A stretch of DNA of 64,000 nucleotides from Streptomyces bottropensis ATCC 25435 (GTDB lineage Bacteria > Actinomycetota > Actinomycetes > Streptomycetales > Streptomycetaceae). Position 1 is the first letter of the stretch; each line of letters starts with the position of its first letter. The stretch spans positions 558,001-622,000 of the forward strand of contig NZ_KB911581.1 in the NCBI RefSeq assembly GCF_000383595.1, in the 5' to 3' direction. The position numbers and the translations under genes were made by a program. Below the pieces are notes generated by a model. That model was given only the letters and a program-made list of their open reading frames with translations. It was not told where the DNA came from and made no database searches. This document shows, piece by piece, positions 49,937 through 58,956 of the stretch.

Positions 49937-52312
49937 TCACGCGCGCGTGTCGTGCAGAACCGTCTCGGCCGGGTCGGCCGTCCCGACCGTTCCGGCGACC
50001 TGGTCGAAGACTCCGCCGTCCGGAGCCTCCTCGGTGAGCAGATACGCCTGCGCCTCGCCCACGTGGAAGTACATCCCGTGCAGTTCGAGCGCGCCCTCGC
50101 GCAGCGCGCGGGCGACGGAGTCGTGGGCTCTGAGATGTTCCAGCTGCTGGATGACGTTGGTCAGGCAGAGCTGTTCGACGGCGTCGGCCGGTTCGCGGCC
50201 GGCCAGACGGGCCCAGGGACGGTTCTTGTCGGTCGCGCGGTCCAGGCTGGGCCGGCCGTGCCGCAGCCAGCGCTTGAGGGGGGTCTGGGCGCCGTGCGGG
50301 TCGGTCTTGAGCAGGGCCTGCATCGCACCGCAGCCGGAGTGCCCGCAGACCGTGATGGACCGGACGTGCAGCACGTCGATCGCGTACTCGATCGCCGCCG
50401 CCACCGAGTCGTCGCCGCTCTCCTCGCCGGGCAGCGGCACGAGGTTGCCGACGTTGCGCACGACGAAGAGGTCGCCGGGACCGCTGGAGGTGATCATCGA
50501 GGTGACGAGCCGGGAGTCGGCGCAGGTCAGGAACAGCTGCGAGGGCTGCTGTCCCTCGCGCGCCAGCCGGGCCAGCTCACCGCGGACCAGGGGCGCGGTG
50601 TTCCGCTGGAACGCGCTGATGCCCCGCGCGAGTTGATGACCGCGCGGCCCCTCGGCCGCCACCTCCTGGGGGGTCCCCGCGGTGGGGGTGGCCGGGGCCT
50701 CGCACTGGTGGTTGCGCCACGGTGTCCAGGGCCTGCAGCGGCAGCCGGCCGCCGAGGTGCCGGCGGGTTCGGCGATACGGATGCCGGCGCGGCCGGTGAT
50801 CTCGACGGAGCCCCCGTGCGCCTGGTGCGCGTGCTGCCAGTCCTGCAGCGACTCGTACGCCGCGTGGTCCATGAACGACCCGTCCAGCTCCACGACGGCG
50901 GCGGCCCCCCGCGGGACCTGGTGCAGGGCCCGGCTGAGGCGGGGCACGGCGAGGAACGTCAACTGCCCGCGCACACGGACGTGATGGGCCCCCTCTCTTT
51001 CCGCGTGAGTGATGCGCGTGCGGGTGAGGCGGTGCAGGGCGACACCGACGGCCACGGCGATGCCCAGCGCGACGCCCTCCAGGACACCGAGGACGACGAC
51101 GCCGAAGGTGGTGACGGCGTAGACCAGCACCTCGCGATGACGGGTGACCGTGCGGATGTGGTGCAGGGAGACCATCTGGACCCCGACGGCCATCACCAGG
51201 GCGGCGAGCGAGGCGAGGGGGATCATCTCCAGGCAGGGGACCAGGAACAGCGCGGCCGCCACCACCCAGACGCCGTGCAGCATCGTGGAGTTCCGGCTGG
51301 TCGCGCCGGCCCGGACGTTGGCCGTGCTGCGGACGGCGACGCCGGCGATGGGCAGGCCGCCGAGGATGCCGGAGACGACATTGGCCGCGCCCTGGCCGCG
51401 CAGCTCGCGGTCGAGGTCCGAGCGCCCCACGTCCGTCCGTCCCGCCGCCAGCTTGTCCATGGCGACGGCGCCGAGCAGCGACTGCACGCTGCACACCAGG
51501 GTGGTGGTCAGGACGGCGGCGACGATGCCGAGCACCGGCCCGTCGGGCACTCCGGCCAGGGCGTGGCTCCGCCACGACGGCAGGTCGACCATGGGCAGGC
51601 TCAGGGCGGCGAGCGAGGCCGCCGCCGTGGCGCCCGCGACGGCGACGAGGGCGGCCGGGACGATGCGCAGCCGCCGGCCGACGCGGCCGGGCAGATGGGG
51701 CCAGGCCAGCAGCAGGACGAGAGTGAGGGCGCTCACCGAGACCGCGGCGGGATGCAGGTGTGCCAGCTGGGCGGGCAGCGCGCCGATGTTGGCGCTGACC
51801 GAGCTCTGCGGGGTGCCGCCGAGCACGATGTGGAGCTGGGCGACGGCGATGGTGACCCCGATGCCGGCGAGCATGCCGTGCACGATCGCGGGGCTGACGG
51901 CGAGCGCCGAGCGGGCCACGCGCAGCTGGGCCAGGCCCAGTTGGGCCAGGCCGGCGAGGACGGTGATGGCGCAGGTGGTGCGCCAGCCGTACTGGTGGAT
52001 GAGGTCGGCGGTGACGACGGTGAGGCCGGCCGCGGGGCCGCTGACCTGAAGAGGCGAGCCGCCCAGGCGTCCGGCGACGAGACCGCCGACGGCGGCGGCC
52101 ACCAGGCCGGCCTGGAGCGGGGCGTCGGTGGCCAGGGCGATGCCCAGGGACAGGGGTAGCGCGATCAGGAAGACCGCGATGGAGGCCGACAGATCGGCGG
52201 CCGAGACACGGAACCGGCGACGCGGTCCCTGTGGGGGGCTGTGCGGTTGGTGATCACGCTCCGTCCGGTTCGAGTCCGGGTCGGTGGCGTGGGTGGGGAC
52301 GCAGGCGGACAT
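49937..52312 (-). CDS. SulP transporter-STAS-carbonic anhydrase fusion
   Basis: Encodes 791 residues from ATG 52312. Residues 40-430 form a SulP/SLC26 membrane domain (FLIALPLSLGIALATDAPLQ, GGSPLQVSGPAAGLTVV). A STAS domain follows (VRVRGQLTFLAVPRLSRAL to ITGRAGI, about 455-545). The last 200 residues are a beta-carbonic anhydrase with zinc ligands in FLTCADSRLV (near residue 597) and VCGHSGCGAM (near 656). The fusion couples anion, probably bicarbonate, uptake with CO2 hydration. SulP-carbonic anhydrase fusions are known in several bacteria. An alternative upstream start at 52393 is less likely. Confidence 0.9.
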   Translation of the reverse strand: MSACVPTHATDPDSNRTERDHQPHSPPQGPRRRFRVSAADLSASIAVFLIALPLSLGIALATDAPLQAGLVAAAVGGLVAGRLGGSPLQVSGPAAGLTVVTADLIHQYGWRTTCAITVLAGLAQLGLAQLRVARSALAVSPAIVHGMLAGIGVTIAVAQLHIVLGGTPQSSVSANIGALPAQLAHLHPAAVSVSALTLVLLLAWPHLPGRVGRRLRIVPAALVAVAGATAAASLAALSLPMVDLPSWRSHALAGVPDGPVLGIVAAVLTTTLVCSVQSLLGAVAMDKLAAGRTDVGRSDLDRELRGQGAANVVSGILGGLPIAGVAVRSTANVRAGATSRNSTMLHGVWVVAAALFLVPCLEMIPLASLAALVMAVGVQMVSLHHIRTVTRHREVLVYAVTTFGVVVLGVLEGVALGIAVAVGVALHRLTRTRITHAEREGAHHVRVRGQLTFLAVPRLSRALHQVPRGAAAVVELDGSFMDHAAYESLQDWQHAHQAHGGSVEITGRAGIRIAEPAGTSAAGCRCRPWTPWRNHQCEAPATPTAGTPQEVAAEGPRGHQLARGISAFQRNTAPLVRGELARLAREGQQPSQLFLTCADSRLVTSMITSSGPGDLFVVRNVGNLVPLPGEESGDDSVAAAIEYAIDVLHVRSITVCGHSGCGAMQALLKTDPHGAQTPLKRWLRHGRPSLDRATDKNRPWARLAGREPADAVEQLCLTNVIQQLEHLRAHDSVARALREGALELHGMYFHVGEAQAYLLTEEAPDGGVFDQVAGTVGTADPAETVLHDTRA

Positions 52313-52576
52313 GGTCTCCCGTCTCCTCCGGGTCTGCGCGGCCGCGTGGGTCGCGGCCGTGGGGCACGGCGTATCAGTGGCGGGAATTCTCAACGCTCAG
52401 TAAACGAATCGTAATGCAGAGTAAAGGATGTACAAGAACATTAGCCGCAAATGGGTCATTGGATCACTCATGAGGATGAATGCGGCATTTCATCGGCTTG
52501 TCGTATTAATCATGATCGGAACTCTGTGCGACCTTGGCCGCTCTGCTCCCGAGCGAAGGAAGAAGGTGGGCGGAAA

Positions 52577-53917
52577 ATGGCCGTCACCCAGAGGATCGCC
52601 GCCGGTGTCACGCTCGCCGCCACCTGTGCCGCGGCGCTCGCCGGATGCGGATTCGGTGAGCCGGCAGGCACCACCGGCTCGACCGGTCCCGGAAGAACCG
52701 AGAAGGAGGGGCGGCAGGGTGTTCCCGCCACGAAGGAGGGGGTTCCGGCGCCGCCGAAGACGGCGGTCCGTCTGATCGGTGACGGCTCCACCGCGTACAC
52801 CGGTGTGCAGCCGCACCTTCCCAGGGCCGAACGGCTGAAGCCCGGTCAGAAGCCCCCGCAGTTCGTGGTCTTCTCCTGGGACGGCGCGGGGGAGGACGGC
52901 CAGCGGCTCTTCTCGCACTTCCGCAAGGTGGCGCGCGCCAACAACGCGACCATGACGTACTTCCTGAGCGGCGTGTACATGCTGCCGGAGGAGAAGCGGG
53001 ATCTGTACCGCCCACCCCAGCACTCGCCGGGCCGGTCGGACATCGGCTTCAACGACGTCCGCGGAATCAAGGACACCGTGGACCAGCTGCGCGGCGCGTG
53101 GCTGGAGGGCAATGAGATCGGCACGCACTTCAACGGCCACTTCTGCGGTGCCGGCGGCGGGGTCGGCGAGTGGTCGGTCGAGGAGTGGAAGAGCGAGATC
53201 GCCCAGGCCAAGTCGTTCGTGAAGGCGTGGAAGACCAACACCGGCACGGAGCAGGCCGAGCCGTTGCCCTTCGACTACGACAAGGAGCTGATCGGCGCCC
53301 GCACGCCCTGTCTGGAGGGCCGGACGAACTTCATGCGGGCCGCCCGTGAACTCGGCTTCCGATACGACACCAGTGGCGTCAAGGACCAGGTGTGGCCCGA
53401 GAAGAAGGACGGGCTGTGGGACCTGTCGATGCAGCTCGTCCCCGTCCCGGGCCGCGACTTCGAGACGCTGACCATGGACTACAACTTCTACGTGAACCAG
53501 TCCGGGGCCCGAGCCGGGGCGGCGGGCCGGCAGGGGCAGTGGGGCGACCAGTTCCGCGACGGTCTGCTCGCGGGCTTCGAGCGCGCCTACGAGGGCAACC
53601 GTGCGCCCCTGATCATCGGCAACCACTTCGAGTCCTGGAACGGCGGCGTCTACATGCGTGCCGTCGAGGAGACCATCGAGGCGGTCTGCGGCAAGGCCGA
53701 CGTGCGCTGCGTCTCCTTCCGGCAGCTCGCCGACTGGCTCGACGCCCAGGACCCGGAGGTCCTGGACAGGCTGAGCACCCTGGGGGTCGGCCAGGCGCCG
53801 AAGAAGGGCTGGGAGAGCTTCCTGTCCGCCGGATCGGCACCGGCCCCGAAGGGTGTCCCCGGGGCTCCGGCGGCCAGGCCGGAGGGGCGCGGGGCGGGAG
53901 CCGATCCGAAGCGGTGA
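52577..53917 (+). CDS. Secreted lipoprotein, polysaccharide deacetylase-like
   Basis: Encodes 446 residues from ATG 52577. A lipoprotein signal ends at LAGC with Cys24. The body has NodB-like features: FVVFSWDGAGEDGQR in place of TFDDG and IGTHFNGHFCG with HxxxH metal ligands, ARTPCLEGRTNF, and a late catalytic-type segment PLIIGNHFESWNGG. It is probably anchored outside the membrane and removes acetyl groups from a cell-wall or other polysaccharide. The promoter lies in the 264-bp divergent gap shared with the transporter fusion; that gap is relatively AT-rich (GTAAACGAATCGTAATGCAG). Confidence 0.82.
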   Translation: MAVTQRIAAGVTLAATCAAALAGCGFGEPAGTTGSTGPGRTEKEGRQGVPATKEGVPAPPKTAVRLIGDGSTAYTGVQPHLPRAERLKPGQKPPQFVVFSWDGAGEDGQRLFSHFRKVARANNATMTYFLSGVYMLPEEKRDLYRPPQHSPGRSDIGFNDVRGIKDTVDQLRGAWLEGNEIGTHFNGHFCGAGGGVGEWSVEEWKSEIAQAKSFVKAWKTNTGTEQAEPLPFDYDKELIGARTPCLEGRTNFMRAARELGFRYDTSGVKDQVWPEKKDGLWDLSMQLVPVPGRDFETLTMDYNFYVNQSGARAGAAGRQGQWGDQFRDGLLAGFERAYEGNRAPLIIGNHFESWNGGVYMRAVEETIEAVCGKADVRCVSFRQLADWLDAQDPEVLDRLSTLGVGQAPKKGWESFLSAGSAPAPKGVPGAPAARPEGRGAGADPKR

Positions 53918-53919
53918 GC

Positions 53920-54050
<131 letters not shown>

Positions 54051-54073
54051 CCGGGTCGGTGCCGCCGTGCGGC

Positions 54074-55054
54074 TCAGACCCTGGCCGCGACTCCCTCGGT
54101 GAGTACGAACTCGGGGTCGATCTGTGAGGCCAGGTCGGCCCCGGTCCTCTCGTTGCCCCAACTGGTCGCGTTCTTCAGGTGGAAGTGCGCCATCTGCCGG
54201 GTGTAGCGCTCCCAGTCGCGCAGCTCGTACGTGGAGTCGGCGGCTTCGTGCAGGGTGCGCAGGGACTGACGGTTGGCTTCCTCCAGGCGGTCGAAACGGG
54301 GCGGGCGCCCCTTCTCCAGGGCGCGCACCCAGTCCGAGTGCCCGAAGGTCACCAGCAGATCGTCCCCGACCTCGGCGCGGAGGAAGTCGAGGTCGTCGTC
54401 GGCGCGGACCTTGTTGCCGACGACCTTCAGGGCGACGCCGTAGTCACTGGCGTACTCCTTGTACTGGCGGTAGACGGAGACTCCTCGCCGTGTCGGCTCG
54501 GCGACGAGGAACGTCATGTCGAAGCGGGTGAACATGCCGGACGCGAAGGAGTCCGAACCGGCCGTCATGTCGACCACCACGTACTCGTCGCGGCCGTCCA
54601 CCAGGTGGTTCAGGAACAGCTCCACCGCACCCGTCTTGGAGTGGTAGCAGGCGACCCCCAGGTCGGCGTCGGTGAAGGGGCCGGTGACCATCAAACGGAC
54701 GGCCCCGCCGTCGAGTTCCACCGGGCGGGCGCAGGCGTCGTAGATGGCGTTGGGCTCGCAGATCCGCACCAGACGGGAGCCGTCGCCGGGCGGACTGGTC
54801 TTGATCATCGTCTCGGCGGAGGCGATCCGCGGATTGGAGCCGCGCAGATGGTTCTTGATCAGCGCCAGCCGGTCGCCCATCGCGGGCAGTTCGGCGGCCT
54901 CCGACTCGTCGAGACCGAGAGCGGCGCCCAGGTGTTGGTTGATGTCGGCGTCGACGGCGACGACCGGCGCTCCGGAGGCGGCGAGGTGGCGGATGAACAG
55001 GGAGGACAGCGTGGTCTTGCCACTCCCGCCCTTCCCGACGAAAGCAATTTTCAT
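54074..55054 (-). CDS. CooC-like P-loop ATPase (MinD/ParA superfamily)
   Basis: Encodes 326 residues from ATG 55054. MKIAFVGKGGSGKTTLSSLF is a deviant Walker A, VVAVDADINQHLGAALG follows, and DEYVVVDMTAGSDSFASG is the switch/Walker B region, close to CooC-type ATPases that load nickel into enzymes. No CO dehydrogenase genes are nearby, so the client is unknown. The longer frame to 55240 would overlap the divergent gene and lacks a good start. Confidence 0.82.
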   Translation of the reverse strand: MKIAFVGKGGSGKTTLSSLFIRHLAASGAPVVAVDADINQHLGAALGLDESEAAELPAMGDRLALIKNHLRGSNPRIASAETMIKTSPPGDGSRLVRICEPNAIYDACARPVELDGGAVRLMVTGPFTDADLGVACYHSKTGAVELFLNHLVDGRDEYVVVDMTAGSDSFASGMFTRFDMTFLVAEPTRRGVSVYRQYKEYASDYGVALKVVGNKVRADDDLDFLRAEVGDDLLVTFGHSDWVRALEKGRPPRFDRLEEANRQSLRTLHEAADSTYELRDWERYTRQMAHFHLKNATSWGNERTGADLASQIDPEFVLTEGVAARV

Positions 55055-55154
55055 GTTCACTAACGGTAGTGGAGTGAGTGTCAAGGGTGTCCGCGCGGCG
55101 ACGGAAGACCACTCCTTCGAGGGGTGGGCGGCCGGTGCGCGTAGGGTCGTACTC

Positions 55155-55988
55155 ATGAGTACGACAGGTGCGGCCGCCGATCCGCTCGCGGCCCTGGGAG
55201 AGCTTCCCGGCGTGGCCGAGTCCGTGGAGTCCGTGCGCAAGGCCGTCGACCGCGTCTACGGCCACCGCGTCATGCGGCGCCGGAGCAACGCCGTCACCTC
55301 CGAGGCGGCCCTGCGCGGCGCACGCGGCTCGGCGGCACTGTCCGGCGCCGACTGGGCCCTCGAAGAGGTGCGCCGTCGCTCGGACTTCAGCGGCCAGGAC
55401 GGTGACGACGAGGCCCGCGCCATGGGGGCCGCGTTGCGGCTGACCGCCGAGGCGGGCCAGCTGCTGTCCATCTGGCGGCAGTCGCCCCTGCGGGTGCTGG
55501 CGCGGCTGCATCTGGTGGCGGCCGGCCACGACGACGCGCGCGTGGGGCGGCCGCGGCAGGACGGGGAGCCGGTCGACGAGCCCCTCGTCGAACTGGCCCT
55601 GCCGGGTGCGGCCGAGGTCGCCGGGCGCCTCGACGGCCTCTCCGGGCTCATCATCCAGGGCGGTTCGGCCCCCGCTCTGGTGACGGCCGCCGTCGTCCAC
55701 GGCGAACTGCTCGCCCTGCGGCCCTTCGGCTCCCACAACGGCCTCGTCGCGCGCGCGGCCGAGCGGATCGTCCTGATCGGCAGCGGCCTGGACCCCAAAT
55801 CGGTCTGCCCGGCGGAGGTCGGCCACGCGGAACTCGGCCGTGCCGCCTACCTGGCCGCCCTCGACGGCTACGTCTCCGGTACTCCGCAGGGCATGGCCGC
55901 CTGGATCGCCCACTGCGGCAGGGCCATCGAACTGGGCGCGCGCGAGTCGACGGCGGTGTGCGAGGCGCTGCAGCGCGGAGCGGCGTAG
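55155..55988 (+). CDS. Fic-like protein with degenerate active site
   Basis: Encodes 277 residues. It is largely helical. ALRPFGSHNGLVARAAERIVL (about residues 186-206) occupies the place of the Fic motif HPFxxGNGRxxR, but the catalytic His is Arg and the acidic residue is lacking. A preceding helix VTAAVVHGELLA fits the Fic core. AMPylation is therefore unlikely; a binding role is more plausible. The gene is conserved beside CooC-like and HAD genes in Streptomyces. Divergent from the CooC-like gene by 100 bp. Confidence 0.65.
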   Translation: MSTTGAAADPLAALGELPGVAESVESVRKAVDRVYGHRVMRRRSNAVTSEAALRGARGSAALSGADWALEEVRRRSDFSGQDGDDEARAMGAALRLTAEAGQLLSIWRQSPLRVLARLHLVAAGHDDARVGRPRQDGEPVDEPLVELALPGAAEVAGRLDGLSGLIIQGGSAPALVTAAVVHGELLALRPFGSHNGLVARAAERIVLIGSGLDPKSVCPAEVGHAELGRAAYLAALDGYVSGTPQGMAAWIAHCGRAIELGARESTAVCEALQRGAA

Positions 55989-56031
55989 AAGGCCGCGAAG
56001 TCGGAGTCCGGAGAACCCCCGGAAAAGGGTT

Positions 56032-56059
56032 GCGGCGGTACGAATTCTCGTACCGCCGC
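56032..56059. terminator. 12-bp perfect hairpin after the Fic-like gene
   Basis: GCGGCGGTACGA pairs with TCGTACCGCCGC around ATTC, 44 bp after the stop. Confidence 0.8.
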
Positions 56060-56358
56060 TGGCATGTTCACCCGGTTACCAAGCGTCCTCGATATATGCC
56101 CATCAGGCCGGGAACTTGGCCCGTGACCTGGTGCGGCTGGCCCGTAATCGACGGGTCGACGTCGCGTGGGTGCCCGGTGTTCATGCTAGGTCCGTGGGGC
56201 CAAAATGAGTTTTAAAGGTGATCCTCTCGGATGCCCTTTGGTCTCGCGGGCCTTGAATCCTTTCTACTCCAGGATCCGGGCAAGCGGAAGCCCTTGATGT
56301 GCTTCTTTACTTTTAGGTTCAAACAGGGTGAATCGGCCGGGGCGCTGCCGTCCGCAGG
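56060..56358. other. Intergenic stretch, unusually AT-rich at its right half
   Basis: 56080-56200 has a mildly protein-like frame (AGNLARDLVRLARNRRVDVA) without a start, and 56200-56330 is AT-richer (AATGAGTTTTAAAGG, TGCTTCTTTACTTTTAGG). No start codon with ribosome-binding site is evident. It could be a leader, an RNA or a decayed gene. Confidence 0.4.
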
Positions 56359-57183
56359 TCAGGCGGTCGCCACCCGGCGCCGGCTGGCGTACCAGACGAG
56401 CCCCGCTGTGGCCGCCGCGGCGCCTATGGCGGCCGCCGCGAGCAGGGCGGGTCGGGGCGGTACGGCCAGGCGCTGCTTGAGGCGTACCGGGCGGTGGAAG
56501 TCGAGAATGGGCCACCCGCGCGCGAGGGCCTCCCTGCGCAGCGTCCGGTCCGGATTCACCGCGTGCGGGTGCCCCACGGCCTCCAGCATCGGCAGGTCGG
56601 TCGCCGAGTCGCTGTACGCGTAGCAGTGCGCGAGGTCGTACTCCTCGGACTCGGCCAGGTCCCGGACGGCCTGGGCCTTGGTCGGACCGTAGGCGTAGTA
56701 CTCCACCTCACCGGTGAAGCAGCCGTCGTCGCCGACGACCATCCGGGTGGCCACCACCCGGTCCGCGCCGAGAAGTTCGCCGATCGGCTCGACCACCTCG
56801 GCGCCGGAGGTGGAGACGATGACGACGTCCCGCCCGGCGGTGTGGTGCTCCTCGATGAGGGAGGCGGCCTCGTCGTAGATGATCGGGTCGATCAGGTCGT
56901 GCAGGGTCTCGGCGACGATGTCCTTCACCTGCTGGACGTTCCAGCCGCGGCACAGTGCGGACAGGTACTTCCGCATCCGCTCCATCTGGTCGTGGTCGGC
57001 GCCGCCCGCGAGGAACACGAACTGGGTGTACGCCGTCCGCAGGGCGGCCCTGCGGTTGATCAGGCCGCCTTGGTAGAACGACTTGCTGAAGGTGAGCGTG
57101 CTCGACTTCGCAATGACCGTCTTGTCCAGGTCAAAGAAGGCCGCTGTGCGGGGCAAGGAGTGGTTTTCCACGGGGCCGAGCAT
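56359..57183 (-). CDS. HAD-superfamily (IB) phosphatase, SerB-like, membrane-tailed
   Basis: Encodes 274 residues. AAFFDLDKTVIAKSSTLTF is HAD motif I, VVIVSTSGAEVVEPI motif II, and YAYSDSATDLPMLEAVGHP motif III/IV, the SerB-like IB subfamily. A C-terminal hydrophobic helix (LLAAAAIGAAAATAGLVWYA) anchors it to the membrane. Homologues are described in Streptomyces as affecting morphological differentiation. The 6C RNA and ssd lie upstream on the other strand, as in mycobacteria. Confidence 0.87.
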   Translation of the reverse strand: MLGPVENHSLPRTAAFFDLDKTVIAKSSTLTFSKSFYQGGLINRRAALRTAYTQFVFLAGGADHDQMERMRKYLSALCRGWNVQQVKDIVAETLHDLIDPIIYDEAASLIEEHHTAGRDVVIVSTSGAEVVEPIGELLGADRVVATRMVVGDDGCFTGEVEYYAYGPTKAQAVRDLAESEEYDLAHCYAYSDSATDLPMLEAVGHPHAVNPDRTLRREALARGWPILDFHRPVRLKQRLAVPPRPALLAAAAIGAAAATAGLVWYASRRRVATA

Positions 57184-57224
57184 ATGCGCCCGCCATTCGG
57201 GCTAGTGTGGGGCGTGTGGGTTTG

Positions 57225-57370
57225 CCTGAGAAGGCTCTCGGGTACACCATGGAAGTCACGGATCGTTCGCGACCGTGCTAACGCGGCCCGGCTCCTCCCC
57301 CCCCGAGTCGGCCGTGAAGACGACCCCCACTCTCCCCCCCGGTGGGGGTCGTCGCATGTCCGCATGCTTT
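57225..57370 (+). ncRNA. 6C RNA
   Basis: Two adjacent hairpins carry C-runs in their loops: GGCCCGGCT...AGTCGGCC (57285-57313, loop with eight C) and GACGACCCCCAC...GTGGGGGTCGTC (57319-57353, loop with seven C). A third 5' hairpin (CACGGATCG TTCG CGACCGTG) precedes them, and GCATG TCC GCATGC followed by TTTT closes the unit. This is the defining structure of the actinobacterial 6C RNA (Rfam family 6C; B11 in M. tuberculosis), including its location beside ssd. Transcript ends are estimated. Confidence 0.9.
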
Positions 57371-57757
57371 TCTCCTCCCCGCCCAGCCCGCGAGGCCCGC
57401 ATCTGCCCTCGTGGGCTTTCCTGTGTACCGGCACAGGATATGTCACCGTCCGTAGTCGGTGGGCTGCGCTGTGGAAGTCGTTCCGGAGCCGCCTGTTCGG
57501 GTGACGGCGATATTCACAGACATCCGGTTGTCCACAGAAATCGACCAAGATCCACATGATTTCCGGGATCGCCGCACCGTGATTGCAGCGCGTCCCGACG
57601 GCGGCCCCTTCATGGTCCGTTCCGTTTCCGGGATGCGTGGGTCCGGTATCCGTCGGCCGCCCGAATGGCGACCGATCGCCGGTCCCTGCACAGGACTTGG
57701 CCATGTGCGCCCGGAAGCGGAGCGCACGGGTCGACGCAGCGAAGGGGGCTGGGAATC

Positions 57758-58852
57758 GTGGCGGGAGCCATCACCGACGACAGGCCGTCCGCCGCCGAGG
57801 GGCGGCAGGGCAGGCCGTTGATCGTCACCGAGGACGTGGAACTGCTGGACGACCTGTTGCGCCTGTGCGCGGCGGCGGGCGCCCGGCCGGAGGTCCACCA
57901 CACGGTGCCCGAGGGCCGCGGCCGATGGGAGACGGCACCGCTCGTGCTCGTCGGGGACGACGCGGCACGGCGGCTGCGCGGGGCCGCGCGCAGACGAGGA
58001 GTGGTTCTCGTCGGCAAGGACCAGGACGACTCAGGGGTCTGGCAACGCGCCGTGGAGATCGGCGCCGACCACGTCCTGATGCTGCCCGACGGCGAGCAGT
58101 GGCTCGTCGACCGCATCGCCGACGTGGCGGAGGGCGTCGGCAGGCCCGCGCTCACCGTCGGCGTGATCGGCGGCCGGGGCGGTGCCGGCGCGTCCACGCT
58201 GGCCTGCGCTCTCGCCGTCACCTCGGCGCGGCAGGGCACCCGCACGCTCCTCGTGGACGCCGATCCATTGGGCGGCGGCCTGGACGTGCTGCTCGGCGGT
58301 GAGAGCGCCGACGGACTGCGCTGGCCCGCCTTCGCCGCCTCGCGCGGCCGGGTCGGTGGCGGAGCCCTGGAGGAGTCGCTGCCCGAACTGCACTCCCTGC
58401 GCGTGTTGAGCTGGGACCGCGGCGACGCCGTCGCCGTCCCGCCCCAGGCCGTACGGGCGGTCCTCGCCGCGGCCAGGCGGCGCGGCGGAGCGGTCGTCGT
58501 CGACCTGCCGCGCCGCGTCGACGAGGGCGTCGCCGAGGCCCTCGCCCAGCTCGACCTGGCCCTTCTGGTCGTCCCCGCCGAACTGCGCGCCGTCGCCGCC
58601 GCCTCGCGCGTGGCCTCCGCCTTCGGCATGGTGCTGCGGGACCTCCGCGTCGCGGTCCGCGGGCCGTACGCCCCCGGCCTCGGCGACCACGAGGTGGCCC
58701 GCCTGCTGGGGCTTCCGCTCGCCGGCGAGGTACCCACCGAGGCCGGGCTGCCGGACGGCACCAAACCGCCGGGAGGCATCCCGCGCGGACCGCTCGCGCG
58801 GTTCTGCGAGGGCTTCTGGGAGCGGGTCGCGGTCAGGGGTGAGACGGCGTGA
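57758..58852 (+). CDS. ssd: Septum site-determining protein Ssd (MinD/ParA-like)
   Basis: Encodes 364 residues from GTG 57758. After an N-terminal receiver-like alpha/beta segment (LIVTEDVELLDDLLRLCAAA), GVIGGRGGAGASTLACALAV takes the place of the deviant Walker A: the usual GKT/S lysine is lost (AST). VDADPLGGGLDVLLGGE and GGAVVVDLPRRVDEG are the switch regions. Ssd proteins inhibit septation and accompany tad genes. The loss of the Walker lysine is a known feature of this family. It precedes tadA. Confidence 0.85.
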   Translation: MAGAITDDRPSAAEGRQGRPLIVTEDVELLDDLLRLCAAAGARPEVHHTVPEGRGRWETAPLVLVGDDAARRLRGAARRRGVVLVGKDQDDSGVWQRAVEIGADHVLMLPDGEQWLVDRIADVAEGVGRPALTVGVIGGRGGAGASTLACALAVTSARQGTRTLLVDADPLGGGLDVLLGGESADGLRWPAFAASRGRVGGGALEESLPELHSLRVLSWDRGDAVAVPPQAVRAVLAAARRRGGAVVVDLPRRVDEGVAEALAQLDLALLVVPAELRAVAAASRVASAFGMVLRDLRVAVRGPYAPGLGDHEVARLLGLPLAGEVPTEAGLPDGTKPPGGIPRGPLARFCEGFWERVAVRGETA

Positions 58853-58956
58853 CACGGATGCCCGAACACGCGCCGCGGCTGCCACCGCCGGGCGGCGCAT
58901 ACCCGCTGATGGCCGGGACGCGGCCGTGGCTGTCGATCGGAGGTGTGGGCGTATGA
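58849..58956 (+). CDS. Possible 35-aa coupling peptide between ssd and tadA
   Basis: GTGA overlaps the ssd stop and ATGA overlaps the tadA start, so the frame (VTRMPEHAPRLPPPGGAYPL start) exactly bridges the two genes. It may be translated only to couple them. Low complexity, no family. Confidence 0.3.
   Translation: MTRMPEHAPRLPPPGGAYPLMAGTRPWLSIGGVGV

Noticed and set aside
47782..50037. 751-codon open frame opposite acs
   Set aside because: Complement of a clear acetyl-CoA synthetase; composition is that of an antisense shadow. The similar long frames opposite nhaA and the SulP fusion were rejected for the same reason.
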